This document shows positions 27,427-37,621 of a DNA stretch of 64,000 nt, in pieces. A program made the translations under genes and the position numbers. Within the stretch, counting starts at the first letter, position 1. Each line of letters starts with the position of its first letter. The stretch lies in the NCBI GenBank assembly GCA_023150805.1, contig JAKLKF010000002.1:60371-124370 (forward strand). The letters run 5' to 3'. The notes under the pieces are model-generated. The model searched no databases. It had not been told where the DNA came from and worked only from the letters and a program-made list of their open reading frames with translations. The stretch comes from Myxococcota bacterium (GTDB lineage: Bacteria > Myxococcota_A > UBA796 > UBA2385).

Positions 27427-28749
27427 TCAGCTCCCCGGCCCGGCCCGGGTCGGCGCCCGCCCCTCCAGCGCCCGCTCCGCCGCTTCAACCCCGCTTCGCA
27501 TCGCTTCGGCCAGGCTGTCGACGACCCAGGTTCCGTGGCGGCCGGCCAGGTGCAGGCCGTGGACCCCCGCCAGGCGCGAGAGCAGCGCGTCCCGGTCGGC
27601 CCGGTAGCCCCGGTACAGGACCGGGTGCGAGCCCGGCAGGCGCTCCACGTGGGCGGCCTCCAGGCGGGCGCCCCCCAGCAGCCCGGCGCGCTCCAGGTCG
27701 TGCGAGGTCTCGGCGCCCAGCGCGTCGGCGCCCTGCTCCCAGCGCGTGCCCCCCGCGTCGGTCCAGAGCTCCACGGCGACGAACCGGGCCAGCGACGGGT
27801 GCCAGTGCCGGAAGAAGGTCACCCGGCCGGCGGGGGTGGTGAGCGGGTAGAGGTGCACCCAGGACCAGGGCGTGCCCGGGTCCCTGTCCAGGTGGAGGTA
27901 GAGCACCAGGGTCGAGCGGGCGGCCGTCGGTGCGAGGTCGAGCGTGCCCGGGTGCAGGGCGCGCAGCAGGGCCGGCAGCGGGATGGTCGACACCACCGCG
28001 TCGGCGGGGAACCGCGCGCCGCCGGCGACCACGGCGCGCACCCGCCCGCCGCCGAGCTCCACGCGCTGCACCGGCGCCGCCGGGTGGATCTGCAGGCCCC
28101 GCGCCATCGCGGGCCACAGGCTCCCCGTGCCGGCCTCGGGCCACCGGAAGCGTCGCGGGCGGGCGGGGTCGGGGTCGAGGACCACGACCCGGCGTGGGTC
28201 GTCGGGGTGGGGGTGCAGGCCGCCGCGGTCCCGACGGGCGCCCGGCAGGGCGTCGACGAAGTCGGCGTCCACCTGGGCCGGGTCCAGGCCGTAGAGCTTC
28301 TGCACGTAGCTCGCGAAGAGCCTGTCCACCGCGGTGTGGCCGTACCGGGCCGTCAGGCGGGCCCGCGCCGAGCCGTCGTCCGCCGCCGGAGCCACCCGCT
28401 GCCGCGCCCAGCCCAGGGCCACCGCCGCGGCCAGGCGCGGGTGCTCCCGCAGCAGGCGGGCGGGCGAGAAGGGGTAGCTGACGACCCGGTCGCCGGTGTG
28501 CACCCCGCGGCGCACCGGCACCCACCGCCAGGCGCCGGCGGCGTCGTGCCAGAGCGCGGCGACCCGGAGGTCGTCGGTGGTGAACACGTGCGAGCCGAGG
28601 TCGAGATCCGCGCCCCTCCACCGCACCGAGCGGGCCAGGCCGCCGACCGCGGCCCCCTGCTCGACGACGACGACCTCCGCTCCTCCCGCCTGCGCCCATC
28701 GCGCCGCCGCGAGCCCGGCCGGCCCGGCGCCGAGCACGACCACGCGCAT
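27427..28749 (-). CDS. FAD-dependent amine oxidase/UDP-galactopyranose mutase-like oxidoreductase
   Basis: This 440-residue protein starts with a Rossmann FAD-binding loop VVLGAGPAGLAAARWA and the second FAD motif GGLARSVRWRGADLDLGSHVF. The C-terminal LHLAGRHGTWVVDSLAEAMRSG is the usual FAD-closing segment of protoporphyrinogen-oxidase/UGM-like proteins. As the last gene of a polysaccharide operon it most likely modifies a sugar nucleotide or lipid-linked intermediate. ATG overlaps the deacetylase stop (ATGA). The exact substrate is unknown. Confidence 0.8.
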   Translation of the reverse strand: MRVVVLGAGPAGLAAARWAQAGGAEVVVVEQGAAVGGLARSVRWRGADLDLGSHVFTTDDLRVAALWHDAAGAWRWVPVRRGVHTGDRVVSYPFSPARLLREHPRLAAAVALGWARQRVAPAADDGSARARLTARYGHTAVDRLFASYVQKLYGLDPAQVDADFVDALPGARRDRGGLHPHPDDPRRVVVLDPDPARPRRFRWPEAGTGSLWPAMARGLQIHPAAPVQRVELGGGRVRAVVAGGARFPADAVVSTIPLPALLRALHPGTLDLAPTAARSTLVLYLHLDRDPGTPWSWVHLYPLTTPAGRVTFFRHWHPSLARFVAVELWTDAGGTRWEQGADALGAETSHDLERAGLLGGARLEAAHVERLPGSHPVLYRGYRADRDALLSRLAGVHGLHLAGRHGTWVVDSLAEAMRSGVEAAERALEGRAPTRAGPGS

Positions 28750-29564
28750 CAGGCCGCCGTCCCCGGGGTCCACAGCGGCCACTCCCGGTGCAGCACCACC
28801 TGGTCGAGCCGCTGCCCGCCCACCGCGACGATGGCGCGGAACCGCGCCTCGAAGCGCCGCCGCCCGGGGTGGCGCGTCAGGTTCGCCCGCAGGGACCCGC
28901 CGCGGGGCAGCGTGTCGGCGAACTCCCAGGGGTGCGCGTAGACGATCAACGGATCCCGACGCCGCAGCGCCGCCCACCGCACGGCGCGCCAGGGCAGCAT
29001 GCGCAGGTAGGCGCCGCCGCTGTAGCCGACGGGGAGCCACCGGTGGAACATCGGGATCGGCGCGAGCACCAGGCCGGTCGCGGCGTGGCGCACCGGGTGG
29101 TCGGGCGCGCCGGGCCAGCCGTAGCGGTCGTTGGGCCCGGGGTAGATGGAGGCGTCGTACTGGAAGCCGGCGGCGGCGATCTCGTCGAGCGCCCACGCCG
29201 TGGTGGGGCCGACGGAGAAGAAGGGGGCGCGGAAGCCCTGGACGGGGACCCCCGCGAGGTCCTCCAGCAGCGGTCGGGTCGCGCGCAACCCGGCGGCCAG
29301 CCGCGCGGGATCGAGCCGGGCCAGGTGGGTGTGGTCGGCGCCATGGCAGGCGATCTCGTGCCCGGCGGCGGCGATCCTGCGCACCAGCCCCGGGTGCCGG
29401 CGCGCGAGGTCGCCCAGCACGAAGAAGGTGCCGAGGCGCCCATGGCCGGCGAGGAGCGCCAGGATCCGGTCGACGTGCCCCTCGACGGCGGGGGCCCGCG
29501 CCGAGAGCCCCAGGCCGTCGAACCAGTCCTCGACGTCGACGGTGAGGGCGATGGGGCTAGGCAT
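28749..29564 (-). CDS. Polysaccharide deacetylase (NodB fold, XrtA-associated type)
   Basis: This 271-residue protein starts with TVDVEDWFDGL, the catalytic Asp region. It has the metal-binding HGADHTHLARL (H-x3-H), FRAPFFSVGP, and a C-terminal DPLIVYAHPWEF with the second catalytic His. This order is typical of the DUF3473 deacetylases found with exosortase or capsule loci. It probably removes N-acetyl groups from an envelope polysaccharide. It overlaps the upstream transferase by 8 nt and the downstream oxidoreductase by 1-4 nt. Confidence 0.88.
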   Translation of the reverse strand: MPSPIALTVDVEDWFDGLGLSARAPAVEGHVDRILALLAGHGRLGTFFVLGDLARRHPGLVRRIAAAGHEIACHGADHTHLARLDPARLAAGLRATRPLLEDLAGVPVQGFRAPFFSVGPTTAWALDEIAAAGFQYDASIYPGPNDRYGWPGAPDHPVRHAATGLVLAPIPMFHRWLPVGYSGGAYLRMLPWRAVRWAALRRRDPLIVYAHPWEFADTLPRGGSLRANLTRHPGRRRFEARFRAIVAVGGQRLDQVVLHREWPLWTPGTAA

Positions 29565-30357
29565 CGGTCACCACGTGCGCCAGGAAGGGCAGCAGCCCGC
29601 CCGCCAGCGCCGTCGCCAGCGGGGCGGCCAGCGCCGGTGCCCCGGTGCGCAGCAGGGCGTGGCCGAGGTGGTCGGTCCCGCCGACCCACGGGGGGCGCCG
29701 GCCGGCCAGGCGGCGGAGGACGACGATCGTGGTGTCCACCAGCGGCACCGCCATGCCGGCCAGGGCCACGACCGGGGGCGCGGGGGTCCAGGCCATCGCC
29801 AGCGCGGCGCCCAGCAGGTAGGCCCCGCCGTCCCCCAGGAAGAAGCGCGCAGGCGGCAGGTTGTACCGCAGGAAGGCGGCGGACGCGCCCAGCAGCGCCG
29901 CGGCGAGCCGGCCGTCCGGCCCCGGGAGGAAGGCCGCCACCGCCGCCGAGCCCAGCACCGCGCCCCCCGCCATGCCGTCGACGTGGTCGAGCAGGTTGAG
30001 CGCGTGGGCCAGCACGTAGGTCCACAGCCCGACCTCCCACCGGCCGGTGGCCCAGGCGGACAGCAGGGCCCCGGGCAGGAGCGCCAGGGCCTTGGCGGCG
30101 GGAGGCAGGCGGCGCACGTCGTCCACGGCGCCCACGACCAGGAAGCACAGCAGCGCGAGGAGGCGGCCGGCGTCGAGGGCGGGTGCCAGCGCCAGCAGCA
30201 GGGCCGGCCCCGCGAAGCGCGGCACAGGGCCGGTGATCGCCCATCGATCGGGCGATGGCTGGGACAGGGCGCCGATGCGCCGGCCGACCGCGGCGGACAG
30301 GGGCAGCGTCACCAGCGCCACCCCGAAGGCGCCGGCGCCCAGCGTCAGCTCGGGCAT
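29557..30357 (-). CDS. Polyprenyl-phosphate glycosylphosphotransferase (WecA/MraY family)
   Basis: This 266-residue inner-membrane protein has about 8-10 helices and the family's acidic loops: GAVDDVRRLP (DD motif), NLLDHVDGMAGG and FFLGDGGAYLLGAALAM. Such enzymes move a sugar-1-phosphate from UDP-sugar to undecaprenyl phosphate, the first step in making O-antigen or capsule units. ATG 30357 lies inside the end of the upstream epimerase gene (13-nt overlap). The length is at the short end of the family. Confidence 0.85.
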   Translation of the reverse strand: MPELTLGAGAFGVALVTLPLSAAVGRRIGALSQPSPDRWAITGPVPRFAGPALLLALAPALDAGRLLALLCFLVVGAVDDVRRLPPAAKALALLPGALLSAWATGRWEVGLWTYVLAHALNLLDHVDGMAGGAVLGSAAVAAFLPGPDGRLAAALLGASAAFLRYNLPPARFFLGDGGAYLLGAALAMAWTPAPPVVALAGMAVPLVDTTIVVLRRLAGRRPPWVGGTDHLGHALLRTGAPALAAPLATALAGGLLPFLAHVVTDA

Positions 30358-31253
30358 CCCGCCTCCGACAGCGCGGCCGTGATGGCCTGGTCCAGCGTGT
30401 GACGCGGTGCCCACCCAATGCCGCGCAGCGGTCGGAGATCCGGCAGGCGCCGCTCGATCTGTACAAAGCCCGGGCCGAAGACACCTTGCGCGGGGACGTG
30501 GGCCAGGGTCGCGCCGGCCACGCGGGCCGCCACCCGCTCGGCCAGGGCCTGGATGCTGAGCTCCTCGTCGGATCCGACGTCGATCGGTCGTCCGGCCAGG
30601 GCCGGCGTCGCGGCGAGCAGGCAGAGGGCGTCGACGGCGTCGTCCACGTGCAGGAAGACACGGCGTGCGCCGCCGTCCCCGTGGATGGGGAGGGGCCGGC
30701 CGGCCGCCGCCGCGCCAGCGAACGTGGGCAGGACGTGTCCGTCGCCCGGTCGCTGGCCGGGCCCCACGACGTTGAACAGTCGAGCGACGTGCACGGAGGG
30801 CAGGCCCGCGTCCGCCGCGAGGAGCAGGTGCTCCACGGCGAGCTTCCCGACGGCGTAGCTCCACCGGGGCGAGGCGTCGACGCCCGTGGGACCCCGACCG
30901 TACACCTCGGAGCTGGAGGTGAAGAGCACGGGCAGCCCGCGCTCCCGGCACAGGTCGGCCACCACCATCCCTCCCTCGACGATCGCCCGCACCACCGCTG
31001 CCCCCTGCTGGTGCGCCCGGCGGACCCCCACCGGGCTGGCCAGGTGGAACACCCGCTCGGCGCCCTCCAGCGCCGGGGCCCAGCCCGGATCCCGCACGTC
31101 ACCCCGGTGCAGGCGCGCGCCTGGGGGCACGGCCGCCGCGCTGCCCGCCGACAGGTCGTCGACCACCACCACCTCGTCACCGCTCTCGAGCAGGCGCCGC
31201 ACCAGCCGCGCGCCGACGAAGCCGGCCCCCCCCGTGACGACCACGCGCGCCAC
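30345..31253 (-). CDS. NAD-dependent sugar epimerase/dehydratase (SDR)
   Basis: This 302-residue protein has the N-terminal NAD loop VVTGGAGFVGARLV, a TSSSEVYG serine region and the catalytic YAVGK tetrad. FNVVGPGQRPGDGHVLPTF and FLHVDDAVDAL are typical of UDP-glucuronate decarboxylase or UDP-glucose epimerase relatives. It is the first gene of a four-gene minus-strand operon (epimerase, glycosylphosphotransferase, deacetylase, FAD enzyme) for a surface polysaccharide. The exact sugar is not deducible. Confidence 0.88.
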   Translation of the reverse strand: MARVVVTGGAGFVGARLVRRLLESGDEVVVVDDLSAGSAAAVPPGARLHRGDVRDPGWAPALEGAERVFHLASPVGVRRAHQQGAAVVRAIVEGGMVVADLCRERGLPVLFTSSSEVYGRGPTGVDASPRWSYAVGKLAVEHLLLAADAGLPSVHVARLFNVVGPGQRPGDGHVLPTFAGAAAAGRPLPIHGDGGARRVFLHVDDAVDALCLLAATPALAGRPIDVGSDEELSIQALAERVAARVAGATLAHVPAQGVFGPGFVQIERRLPDLRPLRGIGWAPRHTLDQAITAALSEAGCPS

Positions 31254-31444
31254 CTACGGGACTCCCCCTGGCCGTCGGAGGTCGCTTGGCTGGGGTGGTG
31301 GAATGTGGTGGTCGGGCGGCGTCATCGGGAGTGGGCATAGCACGTCGGAGGCAGGCTCGCCGCAATCCTGCAGGGCGGGGCAGGCTCAGCGTCCGGGCCG
31401 TCGCTCGGCGGCCTCCGCCTCAGTCGGCAGGCGCGGGTGTCCCC

Positions 31445-31885
31445 TCACCCCCGCCAGTGCGCAAGCGCGGCGCTGGTGAACTCCACCTCGACCTTCACCG
31501 CCTGCCCGGCTTCCCACGTGCCGAAGCCCGTGCCCTCGAAGCGCTCGACCCGCAGCTCGGCCGCCGGCCCCGCGGGCGCCAGGCCTTGCCGCTCGACCTC
31601 GGACAGATCCCCCCACTCCAGCCGGCGGGGCAGGCGCACGTTCACCACCGCGGGCGCCTCTGTCCTCCAGAAGCCGGGCTGGGGTGAACAGTCCTGGACC
31701 CGCACCACCAGCTCGACGTTGTAGCGGTGCACACCCGCCGCCTTGCTGATGTCGTGCAGCGCGATGCCCTCCAGGGTCCCCGTGAGCTGGTGGGTGATCG
31801 CGGGCGCGGCCGGCGCGGACCCTGGATCGGACACGGGCGCCTGCGTCGCACAGCCGAGCAGGGCCAGGAGCCAGCCCCACCTCAC
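31445..31885 (-). CDS. Small lipoprotein downstream of capA-like gene
   Basis: This 146-residue protein has lipobox LLGC at about residues 9-12 ([17 protein letters not shown]), a Pro/Ala spacer and a beta-rich C-terminal part with [21 protein letters not shown] 31885 overlaps the preceding stop as GTGA, so the two proteins are probably made together. No family recognised. Confidence 0.7.
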   Translation of the reverse strand: MRWGWLLALLGCATQAPVSDPGSAPAAPAITHQLTGTLEGIALHDISKAAGVHRYNVELVVRVQDCSPQPGFWRTEAPAVVNVRLPRRLEWGDLSEVERQGLAPAGPAAELRVERFEGTGFGTWEAGQAVKVEVEFTSAALAHWRG

Positions 31886-33252
31886 GGCGCCGCCAGCGTG
31901 CCGTCCTGGGCCACCTTCACCGCGGTCCCGGGGAAGTCCAGCTCGGACAGGCTGCGCACGATGTCGATGGCCTGGTTCTGTGCGTCCTTCATGGGTACGC
32001 CCTCGCCCACCTGGACGGTGGGCAGCACCTTGCCGCCCAGGAAGCGCCCCTGCCGGTCCAGGCTGACCTCCAGCACCGCGCCGATGCCGCCGGTGCCCTT
32101 GACGTTGAAGGGGCCGTAGGTGGCGTAGTTGCCCAGCGAGTAGGCCACCAGCCGCTCCTTGTAGACCTCCATCCCGCGCAGCACGTGGGGGCCGTGTCCG
32201 ATCACCAGGTCGGCGCCGGCGTCGATCACGACCTTGGTGAACACCCGCAGGTCGCCGCGGTTCTCTCCGTAGAAGGTCTCGCCGCCCTGCGGGACGCGGG
32301 TGGCCTTGCCGCCCTCGGCGCCGCCGTGGAAGCTGACGACGACGATGTCGTGCGACGCTGCCAGGTTGGCGACCAGGGCGGCGGCGGTCTCGTGGTCGTT
32401 GACGTAGTGGCTGGTGCGGCTGGTGTGGAAGCCGATGACCGCGACCTTGAGTCCGTTCAGGGTCAGGCTGGCCACGTCGCCCGGGCGGCCGCTGTGGGCG
32501 ATGCCCTGCTCGTCCAGCAGGGCCTCGGTCCGGCGGCGGCAGACGTCGCCGAAGTCGCCGGCGTGGTTGTTGGCCGTGCTCATCACGTCGAAGCCGGCGG
32601 CCTTGTAGTGCCGGGCGTAGTGCGCGGGCTGCCGGAAGGCGTAGCAGGAGCCGGGCTTGCTGTCGGGGCCACACTTGTCGGTGCTGCCCGTGTCGCAGAT
32701 GGGGCCCTCCAGGTTGCCGAAGGTGAGATCCGCGTCCGTCAGCCAGTCCACCGTGTCGCCGAAGGCCGTGGCGCCGTCGTCGGGGGGGAGCTGGCCGGCG
32801 GGGAAGTCGGTGCCGATCATGCAGTCGCCGACCGCGCGCAGGCGCAGGGTGGCGCCGGCGGGCGCGGTCGAGGTGAAGGTGGCGGGCGCGCGGCCGCGGC
32901 TGCTGGCCAGCATCGCCTGCATGGCGACCTGGTCGCGGGCCTGGGCCAGGTAGTCGGCCAGGCCCTGGCGGCCGGGGTCCAGGGCGGCCACCCGCTCCCA
33001 GGCGGAGACGACCCCGGCCCAGTCGTTCATCAGCCAGCGGGCCCAGCCCAGCTCCCACTGGCAGTCGGCCTCCAGCCCGGCCGAGGGCTTGCGCTCCACG
33101 CAGCGGGCCAGCGGGATGGCGGCCCCGTCGGCGTTCTTCTCGGCCAGCAGGCCGCGGCCCAGGTCGAGGTCGGCCTGGGCCAGCTCGTCGGTCGAGGCGA
33201 GGGCGGGCCGCACCGCCAGCAGGTGGGCCAGGATGAAGGGGGTGGCGAGCAT
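31882..33252 (-). CDS. CapA-family metallophosphoesterase-like protein with N-terminal helical repeats
   Basis: This 456-residue exported protein has a signal peptide to about residue 20 and TPR-like helices to about 115. A CapA/PGA_cap domain follows with [42 protein letters not shown] and [12 protein letters not shown]. These are the metal-ligand blocks of the calcineurin-like CapA family, known from poly-gamma-glutamate capsule loci. No capB or capC is nearby, so a capsule role is only possible. GTG/ATG choices do not affect the signal peptide. Confidence 0.88.
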   Translation of the reverse strand: MLATPFILAHLLAVRPALASTDELAQADLDLGRGLLAEKNADGAAIPLARCVERKPSAGLEADCQWELGWARWLMNDWAGVVSAWERVAALDPGRQGLADYLAQARDQVAMQAMLASSRGRAPATFTSTAPAGATLRLRAVGDCMIGTDFPAGQLPPDDGATAFGDTVDWLTDADLTFGNLEGPICDTGSTDKCGPDSKPGSCYAFRQPAHYARHYKAAGFDVMSTANNHAGDFGDVCRRRTEALLDEQGIAHSGRPGDVASLTLNGLKVAVIGFHTSRTSHYVNDHETAAALVANLAASHDIVVVSFHGGAEGGKATRVPQGGETFYGENRGDLRVFTKVVIDAGADLVIGHGPHVLRGMEVYKERLVAYSLGNYATYGPFNVKGTGGIGAVLEVSLDRQGRFLGGKVLPTVQVGEGVPMKDAQNQAIDIVRSLSELDFPGTAVKVAQDGTLAAP

Positions 33253-33327
33253 CGGGCCTCCGGGGCGAGGGGCCTATCGCGCGTTAGACCCCCGGGTCCT
33301 CTCCTCGCCGCGGCCACAACCCCCCGC

Positions 33328-33372
33328 CGCGCCCGCGCCCTCCGCGCCCGCGCCCTCCGCGCCCGCGCCCTC
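33328..33372. repeat. Three perfect 15-bp tandem repeats in the gyrA leader
   Basis: Three exact units CGCGCCCGCGCCCTC (33328, 33343, 33358) sit 24 nt before the gyrA start, between the divergent capA-like gene and gyrA. They may be slippage products in the untranslated leader; an operator role is possible but unsupported. Confidence 0.85.
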
Positions 33373-33396
33373 CGCGCACCTCCTCCTGGAGCCTCT

Positions 33397-35973
33397 GTGT
33401 CCGACCCCACCCTCCCCCCCGACGAGTTCGCCAAGACCCTGCTGCCCATCGACATCGAAGACGAGATGCGCTCCTCGTACCTCGACTACTCGATGTCGGT
33501 CATCATCGGCCGCGCCTTGCCGGACGTGCGGGACGGGCTCAAGCCGGTGCACCGGCGGATCCTGTTCGCGATGTGGCAGGAGGGCCTGCGGGCCAACAAG
33601 AAGCACAGCAAGTGCGCCGGCGTCGTCGGCGAGGTGCTCAAGAAGTACCACCCCCACGGCGACAGCGCGGTCTACGACGCCCTGGTGCGCCTGGCCCAGC
33701 CCTGGAACATGCGGCACCCGCTGGTGGACGGGCAGGGCAACTTCGGCAGCGTCGACGGCGACCCGGCGGCGGCCTACCGCTACACCGAGGCGCGGATGAC
33801 GCGCCTGGCCGAGACGCTGCTGGGCGACGACATCAAGAAGCAGACCGTGAACTTCGTGCCCAACTTCGACGGGCAGGTGGAAGAGCCGGTCGTGCTGCCC
33901 TCGGCCTACCCCAACCTGCTGGTCAACGGCTCCGACGGCATCGCGGTCGGCATGGCGACCAAGATCCCGCCGCACAACCTGGCCGAGATCATCGACGCGA
34001 CGGTGGCGCTGATCGACGACCCGGACATCGACGTGCAGGGGCTGATGGCCCACGTGCCGGGCCCGGACTTCCCGACGGCGGGCACGATCTACGGCCGCCG
34101 CGGCATCTACGAGGCCTACAGCACGGGCCGCGGGCGGGTCGTGGTGCGGGGCAACACCTTCTTCGAGGACATGGACAACGGCAAGACCCGCATCGTGATC
34201 GACGAGCTGCCCTTCCAGGTCAACAAGGCCCGGCTGGTCGAGGAGATCGCCGAGCTGGTCAAGGCCCGGAAGATCGACGGCATCACGGCGCTGCGGGACG
34301 AGTCGGACCGCACCGGCATGCGGGTGGTGGTCGAGCTGCGCCGGGACGTGGTGCCCGAGATCGTGCTCAACCACCTCTACAAGCACACGGCGCTGCAGAG
34401 CACCTTCGGCGTGATCCTGCTGGCCATCGTGCACAACCGGCCGATGGTGCTCACCCTCAAGGAGATGCTCCAGCACTACGTGCAGCACCGCCGCGACGTG
34501 GTGGTGCGGCGGACCCGCTTCGACCTGCGCGAGGCGCTGGCCCGCCTGCACATCGTCGAGGGCCTGCTCAAGGCGCTGGACCACATCGACCGGATCATCG
34601 CGCTCATCCGCGCCAGCGCGACGGACGAGGCGGCCCGCGACGCCCTGATGGCCGAGTTCGACTTCAGCGAGCTGCAGGCCCAGGCCATCCTGGAGATGCA
34701 GCTGCGCCGCCTGACCGGCCTGTCGCGGCAGAAGCTGATGGACGAGCAGGCCGAGCTGCGGGCCCGGGTCGAGGAGTACCGCGCGATCCTGGGCAGCGAG
34801 GCGCGGCTGATGGCGGTCATCAAGGCCGAGCTGGTCGAGGTGAAGGAGAAGTACGCCGACGCCCGTCGGACCCGGATCAAGGAGGACGCGGGCGAGATGA
34901 GCGTCCAGGACCTGATCCAGGCCGAGGACGCCGTCATCACCCTGTCGCTGGCCGGCTACATCAAGCGCACCAGCCAGGACGAGTACCAGGAGCAGCGGCG
35001 CGGCGGCTTCGGCAAGAAGGGCATGAACACCCGCGCCGAGGACAGCATCAAGGACATCTTCATCGCCAACACGCACAGCACGCTGCTGGTCTTCACGACC
35101 CACGGCTGGATGTTCGGCGTGCCGGCCTGGCAGGTGCCCAACGCCGGCCGCACGGCACGTGGCACGCCGCTGGTCAACCTGGTCAACCTCGAAGCCGACG
35201 ACCAGATCGCGGCGGTGCTGTCCATCGACGAGTTCAGCGACGACCTGGACCTGGTCTTCTGCAGCCGGCAGGGCCTGGTCAAGCGCACGCGGCTGTCGGA
35301 CTACAAGAACCTGCGCAGCAACGGCCTGCGGGCCTATGACTGCGCCGAGGGCGACGCGCTGCTCAGCGTGGTGAAGGCGGGCACCGACCAGGAGATCCTG
35401 ATCGCGACCCACGAAGGGCGCTGCGTGCGCTTCCCCGGCCCCGAGGTGCGCCACATGGGCCGGGTGGCCCGCGGGGTGCGCGGCATGAAGCTGCGCGAGG
35501 GCGACGCCATCGCCACCCTGCTGGTGCTGGAGCCCGGCGACGAGAAGCTGCTGCTCACGGTGAGCGAGAAGGGCTTCGGCAAGCGCACCAGCCTGTCGGG
35601 CTACCGCCTGCAGGGCCGCGGTGGGCTGGGCATCATCAACATGCTGGTGGACGAGCGCAACGGGCCGGTGGTGGGCAGCGTCCAGGTGGCCGACGGCGAC
35701 CGGGTGATGCTCATCACGGACAACGGCCGGGTCATCAAGATCCCGGTCGAGAACATCCGGGTGAGCGGCCGCAACACCAAGGGCGTCACGCTGATGCGGG
35801 TCGAGGAGGGCGAGCGCGTGGTCGGCCTGGCCCGCATCCCCGAGGAGGAGGCGCTGGACGAGGAGCTGGACGAGGTGCCGGTCTCCGACGAGCCGGCGGA
35901 GGCCGAGGAGGGCCCGGAGGCCGACCTGGACGCCGACGGCGACGGCGACGAGCCCGGAGAGGACGAGGCCTGA
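33397..35973 (+). CDS. gyrA: DNA gyrase subunit A
   Basis: GyrA is the cleavage/religation subunit of gyrase. The 858-residue product shows [18 protein letters not shown] and the quinolone-region [19 protein letters not shown] (Ser and Asp as in sensitive enzymes). The catalytic Tyr is in [10 protein letters not shown]. The C-terminal pinwheel blades contain a GyrA-box variant, [10 protein letters not shown], which favours gyrA over parC. The end is a long Glu/Asp tail. GTG 33397 has GGAG 6 nt upstream and keeps the family N-terminus. The stop overlaps the next gene by one base (TGATG). Confidence 0.97.
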   Translation: MSDPTLPPDEFAKTLLPIDIEDEMRSSYLDYSMSVIIGRALPDVRDGLKPVHRRILFAMWQEGLRANKKHSKCAGVVGEVLKKYHPHGDSAVYDALVRLAQPWNMRHPLVDGQGNFGSVDGDPAAAYRYTEARMTRLAETLLGDDIKKQTVNFVPNFDGQVEEPVVLPSAYPNLLVNGSDGIAVGMATKIPPHNLAEIIDATVALIDDPDIDVQGLMAHVPGPDFPTAGTIYGRRGIYEAYSTGRGRVVVRGNTFFEDMDNGKTRIVIDELPFQVNKARLVEEIAELVKARKIDGITALRDESDRTGMRVVVELRRDVVPEIVLNHLYKHTALQSTFGVILLAIVHNRPMVLTLKEMLQHYVQHRRDVVVRRTRFDLREALARLHIVEGLLKALDHIDRIIALIRASATDEAARDALMAEFDFSELQAQAILEMQLRRLTGLSRQKLMDEQAELRARVEEYRAILGSEARLMAVIKAELVEVKEKYADARRTRIKEDAGEMSVQDLIQAEDAVITLSLAGYIKRTSQDEYQEQRRGGFGKKGMNTRAEDSIKDIFIANTHSTLLVFTTHGWMFGVPAWQVPNAGRTARGTPLVNLVNLEADDQIAAVLSIDEFSDDLDLVFCSRQGLVKRTRLSDYKNLRSNGLRAYDCAEGDALLSVVKAGTDQEILIATHEGRCVRFPGPEVRHMGRVARGVRGMKLREGDAIATLLVLEPGDEKLLLTVSEKGFGKRTSLSGYRLQGRGGLGIINMLVDERNGPVVGSVQVADGDRVMLITDNGRVIKIPVENIRVSGRNTKGVTLMRVEEGERVVGLARIPEEEALDEELDEVPVSDEPAEAEEGPEADLDADGDGDEPGEDEA

Positions 35974-36731
35974 TGGCGGCCCTGTACTCCGAGCGCGCCG
36001 ACCTCTACGACGTGGTCTACCAGTGGAAGGACTACGCGGCAGAGGCGGCGCGGGTGGTCTCCCTGCTGGGCGCCTACGGGGTCGGCCCGGGGGCGCGGGT
36101 GCTGGAGGCGGCCTGTGGAACAGGTGGTCACCTGGTGCACCTGGCGCGCAGCTTCCAGGTGGCCGGCTTCGACCGGAGCGAGGACATGCTGGGGGTGGCG
36201 CGGGGCAAGCTGCCGGCCGTGCCCTTGTGGCAGGCCGACATGGTGACGGTGCGGCAAGGCGACGTGGACGGCCCCTACGACGCCGTGTGCAGCTTGTTCT
36301 CCAGCATCGGCTACGTCTGGCCCGAGGCGCGGCTGCGGCAGGCGCTCCACAGCCTGGCGGGGCTGCTGCGCCCCGGGGGGGTGCTGGTGCTCGAGCCCTG
36401 GCTGGACCCGGGCAGCTACCGGCCGGGGCGCCCCTCGCTGCAGACGGCGGCCCTGCCGGACCTGGACGCCGACCCGGCGGACCTCTACGTCGCCCGCGGG
36501 GGCGTGGCGGGCCTGCGGGTCGAGGACGGGCTGGACATCAGCGTGATGGACCTGCACTACCTGGTGATCCCGCGCGGCGGGCAGGTCGAGCACTTCCAGG
36601 AGCGCCACGAGCTGTGGTTGTGCCCGCGCGCCGTGATGATCGCGGCGGCCGAGGCGGCGGGCCTCCAGGTGACCTGGCTGGAGCAGGGCCTGATGACCGG
36701 GCGCGGGCTGCTGGTCGGGGTGCGGCGGTGA
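35973..36731 (+). CDS. SAM-dependent methyltransferase (class I)
   Basis: This 252-residue cytosolic protein begins YSERADLYDVVYQWKDY. It has motif I VLEAACGTGGHLVHLA, motif II-like FDRSEDMLGVAR, and CSLFSSIGYVWPEARLRQAL. These match the methyltransferase-25/11 folds that often act on small molecules. It is translationally coupled to gyrA (TGATG), which is unusual and says nothing clear about function. Confidence 0.85.
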   Translation: MAALYSERADLYDVVYQWKDYAAEAARVVSLLGAYGVGPGARVLEAACGTGGHLVHLARSFQVAGFDRSEDMLGVARGKLPAVPLWQADMVTVRQGDVDGPYDAVCSLFSSIGYVWPEARLRQALHSLAGLLRPGGVLVLEPWLDPGSYRPGRPSLQTAALPDLDADPADLYVARGGVAGLRVEDGLDISVMDLHYLVIPRGGQVEHFQERHELWLCPRAVMIAAAEAAGLQVTWLEQGLMTGRGLLVGVRR

Positions 36732-36808
36732 GGCAACGGGCCTCGCCGGGAGGCGAAACCGCTCCCCCCCATTGCCCTGTCGATGTTCCACGTATAGCGT
36801 TCCCCGTC

Positions 36809-37621
36809 ATGCCCTCCTTCATCTCGCGCCGCCTGCTGTCCGTCCGCGAGCTCGGCTTCGCCTCCCGGGGGGCCCTGGGCCTCGCGCTGGTGGGGGTGCT
36901 GGCCACGGGCGCCTGGTTCAGCCCCTGGTCGCCGGGCGCGATGGACCACGCCGCCGACCTCGCCGCCCGCGGGGACACGGACGCGGCCGTCGCCGTCTAC
37001 CTGCGGGTAGCGGATGGACCGGTGCTGCCCTCGATGGCGCGGGACGCGCGCTGGCAGGCTGCCTGGGTGGCCTCGGTGGACACCACCCAGCCGCAGCGCG
37101 CGGTCGAGCTGCTGCGGGACTTCACGGCGCGCTACCCGGCCGAGCCCCAGGCGGCCCTGGCCTTCGAGCGGCTGGCCACGCTGTACAGCCTGTACCAGGG
37201 CGATCCCGTGCGCGCGGCCGACGCCTGGGAGAGCGCGGCCGCCGTGTCGCCGGCCTCGCCCGACGCCGGCCGCTGGCTGGTCGAGGCGGGCCTGGCCTAC
37301 GCCGACGCCGACCTGCCCGAGCGCGCCGCGACCGCCCTGCGCGCCGCGACCGCCCACCCCGAGCACGCGGTGGCCGCCTACCTGGGCCTGGGGCGCCTGA
37401 CCCTGTCCCAGGACCCGGCCGCGGCCCACGACCACTACACGGCGGCCCTGGCCCGGGCCCGCGACGAGCAGGACGCCTCGCTGGCACGGCTGGGGCTGGC
37501 CTCGGCGCTGGAGGCGCTGGACCGCGTGGACCAGGCCCTGGCAGAGCTGGAGGGGGCGGACGCCAGCGACCCGGCGGTGGCCCGGCGCGTGGCGCGGCTG
37601 CAGGCCCGCGAACGCCGATGA
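36809..37621 (+). CDS. Membrane-anchored TPR protein
   Basis: This 270-residue protein has a basic N-terminus and one membrane helix (about 22-42, GALGLALVGVLATGAWF). Helical repeats follow with TPR periodicity (TDAAVAVYLRVAD; RAVELLRDFTARYPAEP). The N-terminus SFISRRLLSVRELGFASR resembles amphipathic leaders. ATG 36809 follows the possible -10 TATAGC at about 36793. Its stop overlaps the next start (ATGA). It is probably a periplasmic scaffold or YfgM-like protein; uncertain. Confidence 0.65.
   Translation: MPSFISRRLLSVRELGFASRGALGLALVGVLATGAWFSPWSPGAMDHAADLAARGDTDAAVAVYLRVADGPVLPSMARDARWQAAWVASVDTTQPQRAVELLRDFTARYPAEPQAALAFERLATLYSLYQGDPVRAADAWESAAAVSPASPDAGRWLVEAGLAYADADLPERAATALRAATAHPEHAVAAYLGLGRLTLSQDPAAAHDHYTAALARARDEQDASLARLGLASALEALDRVDQALAELEGADASDPAVARRVARLQARERR

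Noticed and set aside
31254..31444. Possible small gene or promoter elements between the epimerase and lipoprotein genes
   Set aside because: The 191 bases hold no ORF with a ribosome site or recognisable product and no clear promoter.
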